A stretch of 64,000 bases of DNA from Stutzerimonas stutzeri (lineage in GTDB: Bacteria > Pseudomonadota > Gammaproteobacteria > Pseudomonadales > Pseudomonadaceae), in NCBI RefSeq assembly GCF_009789555.1, contig NZ_CP046903.1, forward strand, positions 201,582-265,581, in the 5' to 3' direction. Every line of letters begins with the position of its first letter. Position 1 is the first letter of the stretch. The position numbers and the translations under genes were made by a program. The notes below the pieces were generated by a model, which ran no database searches, was not told the origin of the DNA, and saw only the letters and a list, made by a program, of their open reading frames with translations. Positions 15,532-25,092 of this stretch are shown one piece after another.

Positions 15532-17931
15532 ATGTTCAAGTTATTCAAGCAGCTCTTTGCGGGCAAACGCCGTCCCAGTCGGCTCATCAACCCGCCGCCC
15601 GACCCGCGTTTCGAGCACCCCGCATATAAGAACATCCCGGACGATATCCGACGCGTGCTGAGCGATCCGTCGATCCTCAGAAACCCTCCCTACCAGGAAG
15701 GCTATTACGGCCTGATCTCGGGAGAGTTCTGCATGTATGAGTTCCAGTCGCGCCTTGTAAACAAGATTGAAGCTCAGGCTGGATTGGCGCCTGATGACTA
15801 CGAGGCGTACCTGAAGCCCATGTTCGTGGCGTATGCCGAGTTGGTTCACCTGCTCCCTGCCTCGGAGAATCACCACCACAACACACCAGGCGGGCTGCTG
15901 CGCCACGGCCTGGAGTGCGCGGCTTTTATGCTGGACTGGATGGTTCTGACCAAGTTCGACCACGAATTGACGCCAGGTGAAGCAAGCAAACGTCTTCGCC
16001 GCTGGTATGTGGCTGGCATCGTGGCGGCACTGTTCCATGACGCGGGTAAGCCTCTGACGGACGTTATCGTCATGTCGTTCGACGGCACGAAGAAATGGGT
16101 AATGGGCACCGAAACCATTCATGAGTGGGCGGTGGCGAATAACCTGACTCGCTACTTCATCAACTGGGAGCGCGGGCGTCAGAACAAGCACATCACGCAC
16201 ACCAACACTCTAATCGGAATCTACACCAGCGTTGAGCTGCGAAAGTGGCTGCTCGAAGGCGGGGCAGATATTTGGCAGGCACTATTGGACGCTGTGGCAG
16301 GCCAGCCTGGACCCTTGACCGAAGCGGTGAGGGTTGCGGACTCGCGCTCAGTAAAAGCAGACCGCGAGCGCGGTGCAGTGGCCGGCGCCAATACCAACAC
16401 CGGCGTGCCGGTGCAGCGTCTGTGCGTAGATGCGATGCGACAGTTGGTCGAAGAAGGAAGCTGGACGCTCAACGAACCCGGCTCGCGGCTCTGGCTGAGC
16501 ACCAAAGGACTATTCCTCGCTTGGAGCACCGGCTCCGAGGACATCATCCATCAGGTAGTCAAGGACAAGGTAGGAGGCTTCCCGCGAGCGGAAAACACCC
16601 TACTGGCTGCTATGTCCGAGTACGAGCTGTTTGAGAAAAATGCAGACGGTTCGCCCATCTGGTTCGTGGCGCCACACCCACTGCTCAAGAACGGAAAGGC
16701 GCCGTCCATCCGCTGCGTCAAATTCAAGAACCCCGACAACGTGTTCCCGTTCCTGGACGGAAACATCGCCCCGGTTTCTGTGACCATCGGCCGGGATGAT
16801 AACGCCAAGGAATACCTGACCAAGGAAGACGCAATCGCGCGAAAGGAACAGGAGAAGAAAGGAACGCAGGAAGACCTTTTTGGTGCGACACCACTGCCGG
16901 CCGCCGCAGCGACTGAGAGCCCCAAGGGAAAAAATCGCCCCAAAAAGCCAGTCCCGGAGCGTACCGGCGTATCTCTGCCGCCCAACCTGGAAGAGCGAGC
17001 GCGCCTCCTCAAGCAGGGCGCACAGCAGCCGGTAGACGATGTTGCTGATCAAGCGCCCGAGCAGCAGCAGGACAATGCGCTCGATGACAACACTCTTGCC
17101 GCCATGTTGCACGAAATCAACGGCACAACACCCGATCCGGCGCCGCTTCTATGTTCAGTCAATGATGACGAGCCCACGGATGAGCAAGACCTTCACTCGG
17201 TGGAACCGGAAGAGCCGGTTCAAAAGGTAAAACTCACCTTCAACGACATGATCACCAAGAAGCCCACCAGAGTAGATAGGGGCAACGTAGGCAAGCCCAA
17301 GGCTTCGGTTGAAACCGCAACCCCAGAGCAAAGCACCGATGCACTCGATATTCCGCCAAAATTTAAGAGCCTGCTGACAGATCAGGATCGGGCTTTATTG
17401 CAACGCAACCCAGAACTTGGCAGCCGCCTTCTGCGCGTGTTCGCCGGCGACACGGCGATCAAAGAAGTTCGCAATCGGATATTCATTCCCCTGGTTGGGG
17501 AAATCACGCTGGGCGATCTGCCGGCCATCGACCGTGCAGAGTGGTTGTGGCGCGACTTCACGAGCGCTGAGGAGCAGATAACACGAACTCTAAGAGGAGT
17601 TGAAGGCTTCCTCGCAAGCATAGAAATCTCCCTGCTCTACTGCCGACTAAGCGACGCCAAGTGGCACCCCTGCTGTATCGAAACGCTACCGGCCGAGTAC
17701 CGCAGTAAAGCCTTTCGGGTTGCACAGTCCTTCAAAGAAGCCGCTGCGCCGGAGCCTGGCAAAGGTGCGGATATTTACTCCGTATCGTTTTGGACCCGAG
17801 AAAAGGTTGCAGAGGCGGCAGGAGTGGATCTTGAGACTTCTGAAGCCGCGCTTTTCTATTGTCTCGAAGCCGTAAAAGTGGGCCGCGAGAAAAAATATTA
17901 CTTCCAGCTGGATAGCAAGGTGAACCGCTGA
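15532..17931 (+). CDS. traI: TraI relaxase, MOB_H family
   Basis: 799 residues. The MOB_H catalytic region is visible as HLLPASENHHHNTPGG (His106, His114-116), then LLRHGLE (His125) and the HD pair ALFHDAGK (His169-Asp170); such relaxases nick oriT with a metal-dependent HD-type fold rather than the common tyrosine HUH fold. After ~residue 420 comes a long low-complexity linker rich in Glu, Gln and Pro, then a C-terminal TraI_2_C-like winged-helix domain (~630-799). First gene of the traI-traD operon behind site c; GGAG lies some 13 nt before the ATG. The stop overlaps the traD start (TGATG), so translation is coupled. Confidence 0.93.
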   Translation: MFKLFKQLFAGKRRPSRLINPPPDPRFEHPAYKNIPDDIRRVLSDPSILRNPPYQEGYYGLISGEFCMYEFQSRLVNKIEAQAGLAPDDYEAYLKPMFVAYAELVHLLPASENHHHNTPGGLLRHGLECAAFMLDWMVLTKFDHELTPGEASKRLRRWYVAGIVAALFHDAGKPLTDVIVMSFDGTKKWVMGTETIHEWAVANNLTRYFINWERGRQNKHITHTNTLIGIYTSVELRKWLLEGGADIWQALLDAVAGQPGPLTEAVRVADSRSVKADRERGAVAGANTNTGVPVQRLCVDAMRQLVEEGSWTLNEPGSRLWLSTKGLFLAWSTGSEDIIHQVVKDKVGGFPRAENTLLAAMSEYELFEKNADGSPIWFVAPHPLLKNGKAPSIRCVKFKNPDNVFPFLDGNIAPVSVTIGRDDNAKEYLTKEDAIARKEQEKKGTQEDLFGATPLPAAAATESPKGKNRPKKPVPERTGVSLPPNLEERARLLKQGAQQPVDDVADQAPEQQQDNALDDNTLAAMLHEINGTTPDPAPLLCSVNDDEPTDEQDLHSVEPEEPVQKVKLTFNDMITKKPTRVDRGNVGKPKASVETATPEQSTDALDIPPKFKSLLTDQDRALLQRNPELGSRLLRVFAGDTAIKEVRNRIFIPLVGEITLGDLPAIDRAEWLWRDFTSAEEQITRTLRGVEGFLASIEISLLYCRLSDAKWHPCCIETLPAEYRSKAFRVAQSFKEAAAPEPGKGADIYSVSFWTREKVAEAAGVDLETSEAALFYCLEAVKVGREKKYYFQLDSKVNR

Positions 17932-19766
17932 TGGGTGACTGGAATTATACAAACCTCTGGCGCACAAATTACGAAGCCAGGGAAGTCGGAGCCTGGGGAG
18001 CTTCAATGCTAGCCAGCACAGGGGTCCAGGTACTAACTGGCATGCCGATGATGCCGTACCTGATCACGATGGGTGTTCAGGCTGGGTTCGCCCTATCTGC
18101 ACTGCCGAGGGCAGTTCGTGTCTATCGAGCGAAAAAGTCCCTTCTCGGTTCTCCATTGTCGTTTACCAGCATTGGGGACATTGCAAAGATCGTCGAGAAG
18201 CACCCCGACAGTTTTTACTACGGTCAGGCCTTTCAGTGGCGGCAGCAACACGGCCAACACGCATTTGAACTGCAATCGAGGGACATGTCTGCGGTCCTTG
18301 GAAAGAAAGGTCTGCGCGACCCGAACGTAAAAGGTAGCCGTTGGATTCATGGCCTCGGCATGGTTGAAGAAGAGGAATGCTTGCGCCCAGCGGGGATGCG
18401 AGACATCCATACCCTGGTTACCGGCACGACTGGCGCCGGGAAGACCCGCCTGTTTGACTTAGCCATTACCCAATGCATCTTGCGTGGTGAGGCCGTCATC
18501 ATCATCGACCCGAAGGGTGACAAAGGGCTGGCCGAGACATGCCGGCGCACCTGTGCGCTGATGAACAAGCCGAATCGCTTTCGCTACTTTCATCCAGCAT
18601 TCCCGGACGAGTCGATCCGTCTTTCGCTGACGCGCAACTATGGCAGGGCGACAGAGCTTGCATCGCGAGTCGCCGTGCTTATGGCGTCGGAGTCTGGCGA
18701 TCCGTTCCAGGCATTCGCGATGATGGCGCTCAACAACGTGATCCAAGCAATGCTAATTATCGGAGAACTCCCGAGCCTGCTTAGTTTGCGCCGGACGCTA
18801 GAAGGCGACATCCCAGGCCTGACCATTCGAGTGCTCACAGCCTACGGAAGGATGGTGCGAGGGGAAAAAGTGTTTGACGCAGCGGTTGAACAGGCCTGCG
18901 CAACGGCCAAGGTGAAAAATCCTGAGGACAAAGCCAAGGCCCTGCGCAAGCTGTACTACGCGGACCTGATACACGATGCGCCGAACTCCGACCTTGAAGG
19001 GCTGCTGACGATGCTCGAACACGAGCGCGCTCACTTCAGCAAGATGATCGCCGGTTTGCTGCCGATCCTGGTCATGCTCACGGCCGGCAGGATGAGCGAT
19101 CTTCTTTCGCCTGCGCATACTGTCGATGGAACGGATGCGTACCAAGACTTCAGCGACATGAATACCGTGATCAACGGTAAGCAGGTGCTCTACATGGGGC
19201 TCGACTCATTGTCGGACCCCATGGTGGGCTCTGCTCTTGGTTCGCTGGCTTTGGCAGACCTCGCATCTACTGCGGGAGAGATCTACAACCACAGGCTTCC
19301 GGTGCCGGTGAACATCTTCGTGGATGAAGCGGCCGAGGTGATCAATGACCAGCTGATCCAGCTGCTCAATAAGGGTCGCGGCGCCGGCATCAACCTGTTC
19401 ATCGCAACCCAGACGATTGCGGATTTCAAGGCGCGCATGGGTGATGAATCGAAAGCCATGCAGGTGCTGGCGAACGCGAACAACATCATTTCCCTGCGGG
19501 TGCTGGACACCGACACCCAAGAATTCATCGCCAAGAAACTGCCCATGACCCGCTACAAGTACGTCATGCGCACCCAGGGCAACAGCGCCGGTGAGGGCGG
19601 TGTCATCACCGGGGGCAACCAGGGTGAGCGACTGATGGAGGAAGAGGGCGAGCTATTCCCTTCGGCACTGCTAGGCAATCTGCCTGACCTCGAATACCTG
19701 GCCATTTTCGCGGGCGGTGACGTGCGAAAAGGTCGTCTGCCAATTCTCAATTTCCAATCGAAGTAA
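17931..19766 (+). CDS. traD: TraD type IV coupling protein
   Basis: 611 residues. Two N-terminal membrane helices (~18-36 and ~40-60), then the hexameric ATPase: Walker A GTTGAGKTR (~165-173), followed by IIIDPKGDKG, and Walker B NIFVDEAAEV (~458-467). A TQTIADF motif follows, typical of the TraD/VirD4 class. It brings the relaxase-DNA complex to the secretion channel at the inner membrane. Its place directly after a MOB_H traI is the usual one. No long acidic C-terminal tail as in F TraD. Confidence 0.95.
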   Translation: MGDWNYTNLWRTNYEAREVGAWGASMLASTGVQVLTGMPMMPYLITMGVQAGFALSALPRAVRVYRAKKSLLGSPLSFTSIGDIAKIVEKHPDSFYYGQAFQWRQQHGQHAFELQSRDMSAVLGKKGLRDPNVKGSRWIHGLGMVEEEECLRPAGMRDIHTLVTGTTGAGKTRLFDLAITQCILRGEAVIIIDPKGDKGLAETCRRTCALMNKPNRFRYFHPAFPDESIRLSLTRNYGRATELASRVAVLMASESGDPFQAFAMMALNNVIQAMLIIGELPSLLSLRRTLEGDIPGLTIRVLTAYGRMVRGEKVFDAAVEQACATAKVKNPEDKAKALRKLYYADLIHDAPNSDLEGLLTMLEHERAHFSKMIAGLLPILVMLTAGRMSDLLSPAHTVDGTDAYQDFSDMNTVINGKQVLYMGLDSLSDPMVGSALGSLALADLASTAGEIYNHRLPVPVNIFVDEAAEVINDQLIQLLNKGRGAGINLFIATQTIADFKARMGDESKAMQVLANANNIISLRVLDTDTQEFIAKKLPMTRYKYVMRTQGNSAGEGGVITGGNQGERLMEEEGELFPSALLGNLPDLEYLAIFAGGDVRKGRLPILNFQSK

Positions 19767-19776
19767 GGGCTTGATC

Positions 19777-20133
19777 ATGTCCATTACCCGGATCATCGAG
19801 ATTCAGCGCAGCCTGCAGCTGGACGATAAGACCATGGTTATCCTGCGCAATTTCGACATTGACTGGAATTGCGGAACACGTTTCATCCTGGCGCTCATCA
19901 AAAGCGGCGTAACCGGCCGGCCGGTGGCAAACGCGCTCAGCGAGGCGCTGTTTGAGTACAAGATCATGTGCCAGCTGGGCGTCAGCGATTACGAGCGCCT
20001 GTACCACCTCTTCTACCAGCTTTTCGCCAAGCTGCAGTCGCAAGGGGTATCGGTGACCAACGACACGATCTCAAGCCTGTGTCAGCTTGCAGTAGTGCCT
20101 GATCCGATTCGGGAGCAACTGATCAATGGCTGA
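19777..20133 (+). CDS. Small protein of the traD operon, 118 aa
   Basis: MSITRIIEIQRSLQLDDKT; soluble, helical. The ATG follows AAGGGCTTGATC and lies 10 nt after traD; its end overlaps the next gene by 8 nt. In SXT and IncC a few small genes lie at this place. It may assist the coupling protein, but I recognise no family. Confidence 0.7.
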   Translation: MSITRIIEIQRSLQLDDKTMVILRNFDIDWNCGTRFILALIKSGVTGRPVANALSEALFEYKIMCQLGVSDYERLYHLFYQLFAKLQSQGVSVTNDTISSLCQLAVVPDPIREQLING

Positions 20134-20776
20134 GGTTATTGAAGAGAAGTGGCCGAAAGGGCTCGTAGCGTCCCTTTTCTTCCTGTTCATCATGGTGCTC
20201 ATGCTTGCGGTTTTTGCGCCCAACCCCATGATCGATACCGTGATGCAGAAAGAACGGCAGTGGAGCGTGTCGCTGCTGCCTCAGGACGATCTGAAGCGCA
20301 TAGATGAAACCACGGCCAGCATCTACACCGCTCTGGTCATCGACTCGGGACTCAAGTACCACATATCCGGGATGTTCATGCGCAGCGGCCCCTCTACCGT
20401 GGACTCCTTTGAAGAAAAGGTGGGCTGGTGGTTTGAATACCTGGATTCACGAGGTGTGGCACTGCAGAAGATCACCTATCAGATCCTCTATCGGGCGGTG
20501 CTGATGACGTACTGGATGCCGTTCTTCGCCGTAATGGCAGTGCCGGCTATTTTCGCCGGGGTCATGCGCTGGCAGGCGAAGAGGCACGGCTTCGATTACT
20601 CATCGCCGTTCTGGAATAACAACGCGGTAAGCCTGATGGGATGGGGCGGCATCATGCTTGCGCTCAGCCTGTTGGCGCCGCTACCACTGCCTCCAATGGT
20701 GGTTTGCACAGCGCTGATCATCATTCTGCCAATCCTGCTGTCGGTCCTGATCAGAAACCTGCCCAAGCAAATCTAA
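20126..20776 (+). CDS. DUF4400-type conjugation membrane protein
   Basis: 216 residues. N-terminal helix (~10-30), then after a periplasmic part (~31-115) three further helices (YWMPFFAVMAVPAIFAGV; GGIMLALSLLAPLPLP; CTALIIILPILLSVLI). Length, topology and position after traD fit the DUF4400 / TIGR03747 family found in ICEs and in SXT and IncC plasmids (called TraJ there). The function is unknown, but it is inner-membrane and travels with the coupling protein. Last gene of the traI operon. Confidence 0.75.
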   Translation: MAEVIEEKWPKGLVASLFFLFIMVLMLAVFAPNPMIDTVMQKERQWSVSLLPQDDLKRIDETTASIYTALVIDSGLKYHISGMFMRSGPSTVDSFEEKVGWWFEYLDSRGVALQKITYQILYRAVLMTYWMPFFAVMAVPAIFAGVMRWQAKRHGFDYSSPFWNNNAVSLMGWGGIMLALSLLAPLPLPPMVVCTALIIILPILLSVLIRNLPKQI

Positions 20777-20780
20777 ACCT

Positions 20781-20832
20781 ACAACAAACGTGTCAGATTA
20801 GAGGCCAATTTGGGCGTTGAGCAATTCACACT
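20781..20832 (+). promoter_or_regulatory. Activator-type promoter, site d (dsbA-traL-traE)
   Basis: ACAAC-AAA-CGTGT with tail CAGATTAGA (20781-20802), flanked by CTAA/TTAG, and -10-like CACACT at 20827. The ATG is 59 nt after the motif. It is the weakest of the ten sites. Confidence 0.55.
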
Positions 20833-20861
20833 TTGCACAACGCCCAGATAGGTTCTGATCC

Positions 20862-21635
20862 ATGTCCGCATCTATACCCTTGATCATCATCTCCACCGGC
20901 CTTGCTACTGCGCTAGCGGTAGGCGCTTACCAGCATTTTGAGACTGTGGGGGCACTTCAAGATCAGATTTCAGAGCTTGAGGTCGCGACTCAAAAACCTC
21001 TGACCTTTGAAGAAATGGACGAGCTGAAAAACATGTTCATCGGTGAAACGAGCAAGAGCGCTCCCAGCCAGGGGCAGGACGGTTCGGCCCCGGATAACTG
21101 GATCTATGGCAACACCAAAGCCCGCTTCACCCTGGTCGAGATGACGGATACCGAATGTCCCTACTGCAAGCAGCATTTCCCCGTTATCAAGTCGCTCATC
21201 GACTCATCTGGCGGGCATATCAACGCTGCGTTGATGCATGTGCCGGCCTTGTCTGAGGCATCCCGGCAGCAGGCGCTGGCGATTGAATGCGCCGGAGAGC
21301 AGGGTGGTTCAGAAACGGCATGGAAGTTTGCGCAGCGAGTGTTCGACACGACGAGGGGAAATGGGCAGGGAGTCGCCGCATCATTGAGCAGTTATGCAGC
21401 TGAGATGGACATCGACCGGCAGCGCTTCAGTCAATGCATGGATTCTTCGCAGGTAGTAGAGCGTGTCATAGCCGATATGGATCACGCGATTCGACTGGAT
21501 ATCAAGCAAACCCCCTCGACGATGGTGATCGACAACCTCACAGGCAACTCGATTGTTCTGCAGGGGGATAACTCATCCCATAAGGGCATCCTCGATGCCA
21601 TGGAACAGGTCAGTAAAACAGGAGCTGCACAGTGA
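20862..21635 (+). CDS. DsbA-family thiol oxidoreductase, second copy
   Basis: 257 residues. N-terminal membrane segment (IPLIIISTGLATALAVGAY), a short coiled linker, then a thioredoxin fold with TECPYC (Cys99/Cys102) and the cis-Pro segment IKQTPSTMVI. It is a paralogue of the minus-strand protein at 8159. Placed first in the dsbA-traL-traE operon and so probably helps fold pilus or channel proteins. Its stop overlaps traL by 4 nt. Confidence 0.85.
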   Translation: MSASIPLIIISTGLATALAVGAYQHFETVGALQDQISELEVATQKPLTFEEMDELKNMFIGETSKSAPSQGQDGSAPDNWIYGNTKARFTLVEMTDTECPYCKQHFPVIKSLIDSSGGHINAALMHVPALSEASRQQALAIECAGEQGGSETAWKFAQRVFDTTRGNGQGVAASLSSYAAEMDIDRQRFSQCMDSSQVVERVIADMDHAIRLDIKQTPSTMVIDNLTGNSIVLQGDNSSHKGILDAMEQVSKTGAAQ

Positions 21636-21922
21636 GTGACGAACCTACCAAGATCCCCGCGCATATCGACGAGCCGCCCTATCTGCTGTTCTGGCGTATA
21701 GACGAGGTTCTGCCCATCGGCGTTGGCCTGGTCGCCGGCATCCTGCTCGCACAGCTCACCATTTGCCTCGGCCTGGGGCTGGTCCTGGCGCGCATCTATC
21801 GTCGCTACTGTGACAACCGACCCGATGGTTATCTGCTGCATGCAATCTACTGGTACATGGGAGCCATTGGCTTCAAGCGCAACCGCAGCATGCCTAATTC
21901 ATACGAGCGAGATTTTATCTGA
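21632..21922 (+). CDS. traL: TraL, pilus assembly inner-membrane protein
   Basis: 96 residues; family proteins are 90-105. KIPAHIDEPPYLLFWRIDEV is the typical TraL opening. Two hydrophobic segments follow (VLPIGVGLVAGILLAQLTI and a second around YLLHAIYWYMGAIG) and the end PNSYERDFI is conserved. GTG start at 21632, in a 4-nt overlap with dsbA. TraL is equivalent to VirB3 and sits beside TraC at the inner membrane. Confidence 0.93.
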   Translation: MSDEPTKIPAHIDEPPYLLFWRIDEVLPIGVGLVAGILLAQLTICLGLGLVLARIYRRYCDNRPDGYLLHAIYWYMGAIGFKRNRSMPNSYERDFI

Positions 21923-22557
21923 TGCTTCTATCCAATCTGAAAAACTCGTTCGACGGGATGCGAGGAGAAAACAAATTCCTGCGGCTGATCCTTTTTGCGA
22001 TGACTGTCGCGCTGATTGCAAGCTCGTGCTCTGCCATGAAGAAAGATCAGATCATCACGGTGGTGCCTCCGACGCTGACTGAGACGGCGTGGGTAAGCAA
22101 GACCCAGAGCAGTAGTGAGTACACGACCGCGTGGGCCATGTATGTAGGCATGCTGCTGGGAAACGTAACGCCTGAGAACGCAACCATCATCAAGGATGCC
22201 CTGGGGCCAATCCTCCACCCTGATATTTACCAGTCCACGATGGAAGTGCTGGACAAGCAAATATTTCAGATACGTCAGGACAGGGTGACCCTCTCATTTG
22301 AGCCGCAGAAAGTGCTGCGCGATACCGTCAACGAGCACCGCTTCTTCATCACAGGCAACTCAGTCAGCGAAGGCCCAGCAGGTGGAAAGCGGCGATCAAA
22401 CCGTACCTACGAGGTGGACCTTCAGATCAAGAACTACAAGCCAGTTATTACATGGATAAGCACAAATACCGGCGATGCTAGAACGCAGGATGTGATTGAT
22501 CGTGAGGCGAAGAAGGCGCAGAAGATCAAAGAGCGTGAGGAGCGCCGGCGCGGTTGA
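21922..22557 (+). CDS. traE: TraE, F-type channel protein (VirB8-like)
   Basis: 211 residues. One N-terminal membrane helix (~22-38) and a periplasmic domain with YVGMLLGNVTPENATIIKD, a signature of TraE. A basic tail (REERRRG) ends it. TraE is the VirB8-type assembly factor. Its ATG shares a base with the traL stop; a terminator follows and ends this operon. Confidence 0.92.
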   Translation: MLLSNLKNSFDGMRGENKFLRLILFAMTVALIASSCSAMKKDQIITVVPPTLTETAWVSKTQSSSEYTTAWAMYVGMLLGNVTPENATIIKDALGPILHPDIYQSTMEVLDKQIFQIRQDRVTLSFEPQKVLRDTVNEHRFFITGNSVSEGPAGGKRRSNRTYEVDLQIKNYKPVITWISTNTGDARTQDVIDREAKKAQKIKEREERRRG

Positions 22558-22577
22558 ATGGACCCTTGGCGTAGACA

Positions 22578-22603
22578 AACCCGGCTGAAGCCGGGTTTTT
22601 TTT
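22578..22603 (+). terminator. Intrinsic terminator after traE
   Basis: AACCCGGC-tgaa-GCCGGGTT and an eight-T run; site e begins 4 nt later. Confidence 0.9.
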
Positions 22604-22607
22604 GCTT

Positions 22608-22659
22608 ACCAGAATGTTGTCGAATTAGAGCCCATGGCGCGCTCTCAACTCGGGAAAAT
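22608..22659 (+). promoter_or_regulatory. Activator-type promoter, site e (traK operon)
   Basis: ACCAG-AAT-GTTGT with tail CGAATTAGA (22608-22629), and -10-like GAAAAT at 22654. The traK ATG is 57 nt after the motif. Confidence 0.7.
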
Positions 22660-22686
22660 GGGTCATCAGTGATCTGAGGCCTTTCG

Positions 22687-23754
22687 ATGAAAACCCGACC
22701 GCAAAACAATCCATTCGCACTGGGCACGCTCGTCGCAGCGATGACCATCGCGCCGCTGGTGCACGCTAGTGAAGAAATCAAGATCCCTGGGCTGAACATG
22801 CCCGTGGCTGCAAGCGTTCAACCTGTTGAGCCGCAGACCGCGCCTGAGGCCAAACAGAACAAGCATGAGGGCCAAGTAAACCCTGGGCAATCCGCAGCTC
22901 CCGCTGAGGCCGCAGAGGCGCCCAAACGTCTTGTCCTGGTTGAGAACGGCGCCAAAGACCTACCCCCTGTTCCAGCCAGTGTCGTGCCGCATCGGCAGGC
23001 CCCGCACAAGCCGGTGGAAACTCGGCAGGATGTTGTCGTTGCATCAGGCACCAACACGCTGATCCCAATCAGTCGTTCCCAGATTAATCGGCTGGTTACG
23101 CCCTTCGACAGCCCGAACATCCAGACCGTAAGCCAGGCCGAAATCTCTACCAGCGGCAATGTCATCTACGTCACCACACAGGATGATCAGCCGGTCACGA
23201 TGTTCGTGACACCTGAGGATGATGAGTCTGTCGCCATCTCCCTCACGCTTTTGCCGCAAAGCATTCCTCCGATTCAAGCAAACCTCATCTTCGCGCGCAG
23301 CATCCAGGGCGGGGCTGTGGGTATGCCGGCGATGGGCTCGACTGCCTACAGCGGAACCGCTCGTAAGTGGGAGCGCAGCCAACCCTATATGGACACCCTG
23401 CGTTCGCTCATGCGCGAAATGGCCGTGGGCAAGCTGCCTCGCGGATACAGCTTCGGAGCACTCAGATCGGGGGACAGCATCCCGGCCTGTGCTCAGCCAG
23501 CACTGAGCTTTGATTTCTCAAAGTCTCAGCTGATCCAGGGCCACGACTTTCGGGTTTACGTGGCTGTAGCGGAAAACATCTCTGGCAAAACCGTCGAGTT
23601 CGATCATGGCGCGTGCTCGCACCCGAATCGCGCAGCTGTAAGCAGTTGGCCTCATGAAATGCTTGAGCCAGGCCAGAAAACCGAAGTGTTTGTAGTAACG
23701 CGAGTCCCGGCCATCACCGCCGACACTTCCGTGCGCCCGAGCCTATTGGATTAA
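22687..23754 (+). CDS. traK: TraK, outer-membrane core component (VirB9-like)
   Basis: 355 residues. Signal peptide ends near LVHASEE (~28). A long Pro/Glu/Ala linker leads to the secretin-like TraK domain (~115-345: NRLVTPFDSPNIQTVSQAEI, then VIYVTTQDDQPVTMFV). With TraV and TraB it forms the core complex. The ATG follows GAGGCCTTTCG; 14 nt separate it from traB. Confidence 0.92.
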   Translation: MKTRPQNNPFALGTLVAAMTIAPLVHASEEIKIPGLNMPVAASVQPVEPQTAPEAKQNKHEGQVNPGQSAAPAEAAEAPKRLVLVENGAKDLPPVPASVVPHRQAPHKPVETRQDVVVASGTNTLIPISRSQINRLVTPFDSPNIQTVSQAEISTSGNVIYVTTQDDQPVTMFVTPEDDESVAISLTLLPQSIPPIQANLIFARSIQGGAVGMPAMGSTAYSGTARKWERSQPYMDTLRSLMREMAVGKLPRGYSFGALRSGDSIPACAQPALSFDFSKSQLIQGHDFRVYVAVAENISGKTVEFDHGACSHPNRAAVSSWPHEMLEPGQKTEVFVVTRVPAITADTSVRPSLLD

Positions 23755-23768
23755 GGAGAACACAGTCC

Positions 23769-25082
23769 ATGGAATCCATTCGCAACGCGATTGCAGGCTT
23801 GTCGCCAAAAACGAAGATGTACACCGCAATCGGCGGAACCGTGTTGGTAGTCGGTACGCTGGTCGGATACGCGATGAATCTCGCAACGCCTGAGGCGCGT
23901 TCCAGAGAGGCCGTGAGGCCAGCAGTTGCAGCTGTGCTTACCGACGAAGATCCGCGTGCTCTCGGTATCGATGCAATGGCTGCACAGCTTCGGCAGATGC
24001 AGATAGAGCAACAGCGCCTGCTGCGCACCCTTGGCGCCGCCGAGAAGGATCGCAAGCTGGTTGAAACACAGGAAAAAGTCACCAGCCTCGAAGAGCAGAT
24101 CAAGCTGCTACATCAAGAGATTGGACGCGTTGGCCGCAACGCACAAAAGGACTCTGAAAGCAGCAGCAATGATGCCGGTGCAGTGAAGGAAGCCGCGACG
24201 ACGTTGATCCCGGAGCGGAATCCTCACTTTGTGCAGAAGGCGACAAATTCAGCTGATGCCCTGGGAGACGTTTACTCGAATCTCCCGCCTCCACCGCCAG
24301 TCGATCCGCGCGCGCGGAGCAGTGAGAAGGTCGAGGCACCGAAGATCCGAGTCATCCGCAACGAGAAGGCCAAGGATGAAGATCAGGAGGATAAGGAGCT
24401 GTCGGTGACCATCCCGGCCGGCTCGATCCTTTCTGGCGTACTGGTTACCGGCATGGATGCACCTACCGGCAAACAGGCTCAGCGTGACCCATTCCCATCG
24501 CTGCTTCGAATCAAGAGCGAGGCCATTCTGCCCAACCGTTTCCGGGCCGATTTTCGTGAGTGCATGTTGATTGCAGGAGGTTGGGGCGACCTCAGCTCCG
24601 AGCGCGCATACATGCGAGCCGAGCGTATCTCCTGCGTGCGTAATGACGGCACGGTGCTTGAGGCCCCTATCGAAGCTTACGCCACTGGCGAAGACGGCAA
24701 GACGGGGCTTCGAGGGCGACTGGTCAGCAAGCAGGGGCAGCTCATCGCGCGCAGCCTGATGGCAGGCCTCATGGAGGGGGCCGCGTCAGCGTTTGATGTA
24801 CGCCAGGTGCCATCGATCAACATCACCCGTGGTTTCCAGGACGGTGGTGAAACGCAGGCGCCTGTTTACGAGCAAGCCTTTGATTCGAATGCGCTGCAAG
24901 CCGCTGGCGCCCGTGGAGCTGGTTCGGCTTTGGAGCGCATTGCAGATTATTACCTCGAAATGGCAGAAAACATCTTTCCGGTTATTGAAATCGACGCAAT
25001 GCGGAATGTTGATTTTATTGTAAACAAAGGGATGACAGTGAAATTTAACGCCACCACCCTGAAAGTTGCAGACGTTAATTAA
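23769..25082 (+). CDS. traB: TraB, core complex protein (VirB10-like)
   Basis: 437 residues. One N-terminal membrane helix (~18-37), a coiled coil (~78-120), a Pro-rich stretch (LPPPPPVDPRA, ~177), then the beta-barrel domain starting VTIPAGSILSGVLVTG (~213), the family signature. TraB spans both membranes and links TraK/TraV to the inner-membrane complex. The ATG follows AAGGAGAACACAGTCC. The last ~30 codons are richer in A and T than the rest. Confidence 0.94.
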   Translation: MESIRNAIAGLSPKTKMYTAIGGTVLVVGTLVGYAMNLATPEARSREAVRPAVAAVLTDEDPRALGIDAMAAQLRQMQIEQQRLLRTLGAAEKDRKLVETQEKVTSLEEQIKLLHQEIGRVGRNAQKDSESSSNDAGAVKEAATTLIPERNPHFVQKATNSADALGDVYSNLPPPPPVDPRARSSEKVEAPKIRVIRNEKAKDEDQEDKELSVTIPAGSILSGVLVTGMDAPTGKQAQRDPFPSLLRIKSEAILPNRFRADFRECMLIAGGWGDLSSERAYMRAERISCVRNDGTVLEAPIEAYATGEDGKTGLRGRLVSKQGQLIARSLMAGLMEGAASAFDVRQVPSINITRGFQDGGETQAPVYEQAFDSNALQAAGARGAGSALERIADYYLEMAENIFPVIEIDAMRNVDFIVNKGMTVKFNATTLKVADVN

Positions 25083-25092
25083 GGAATTGGAT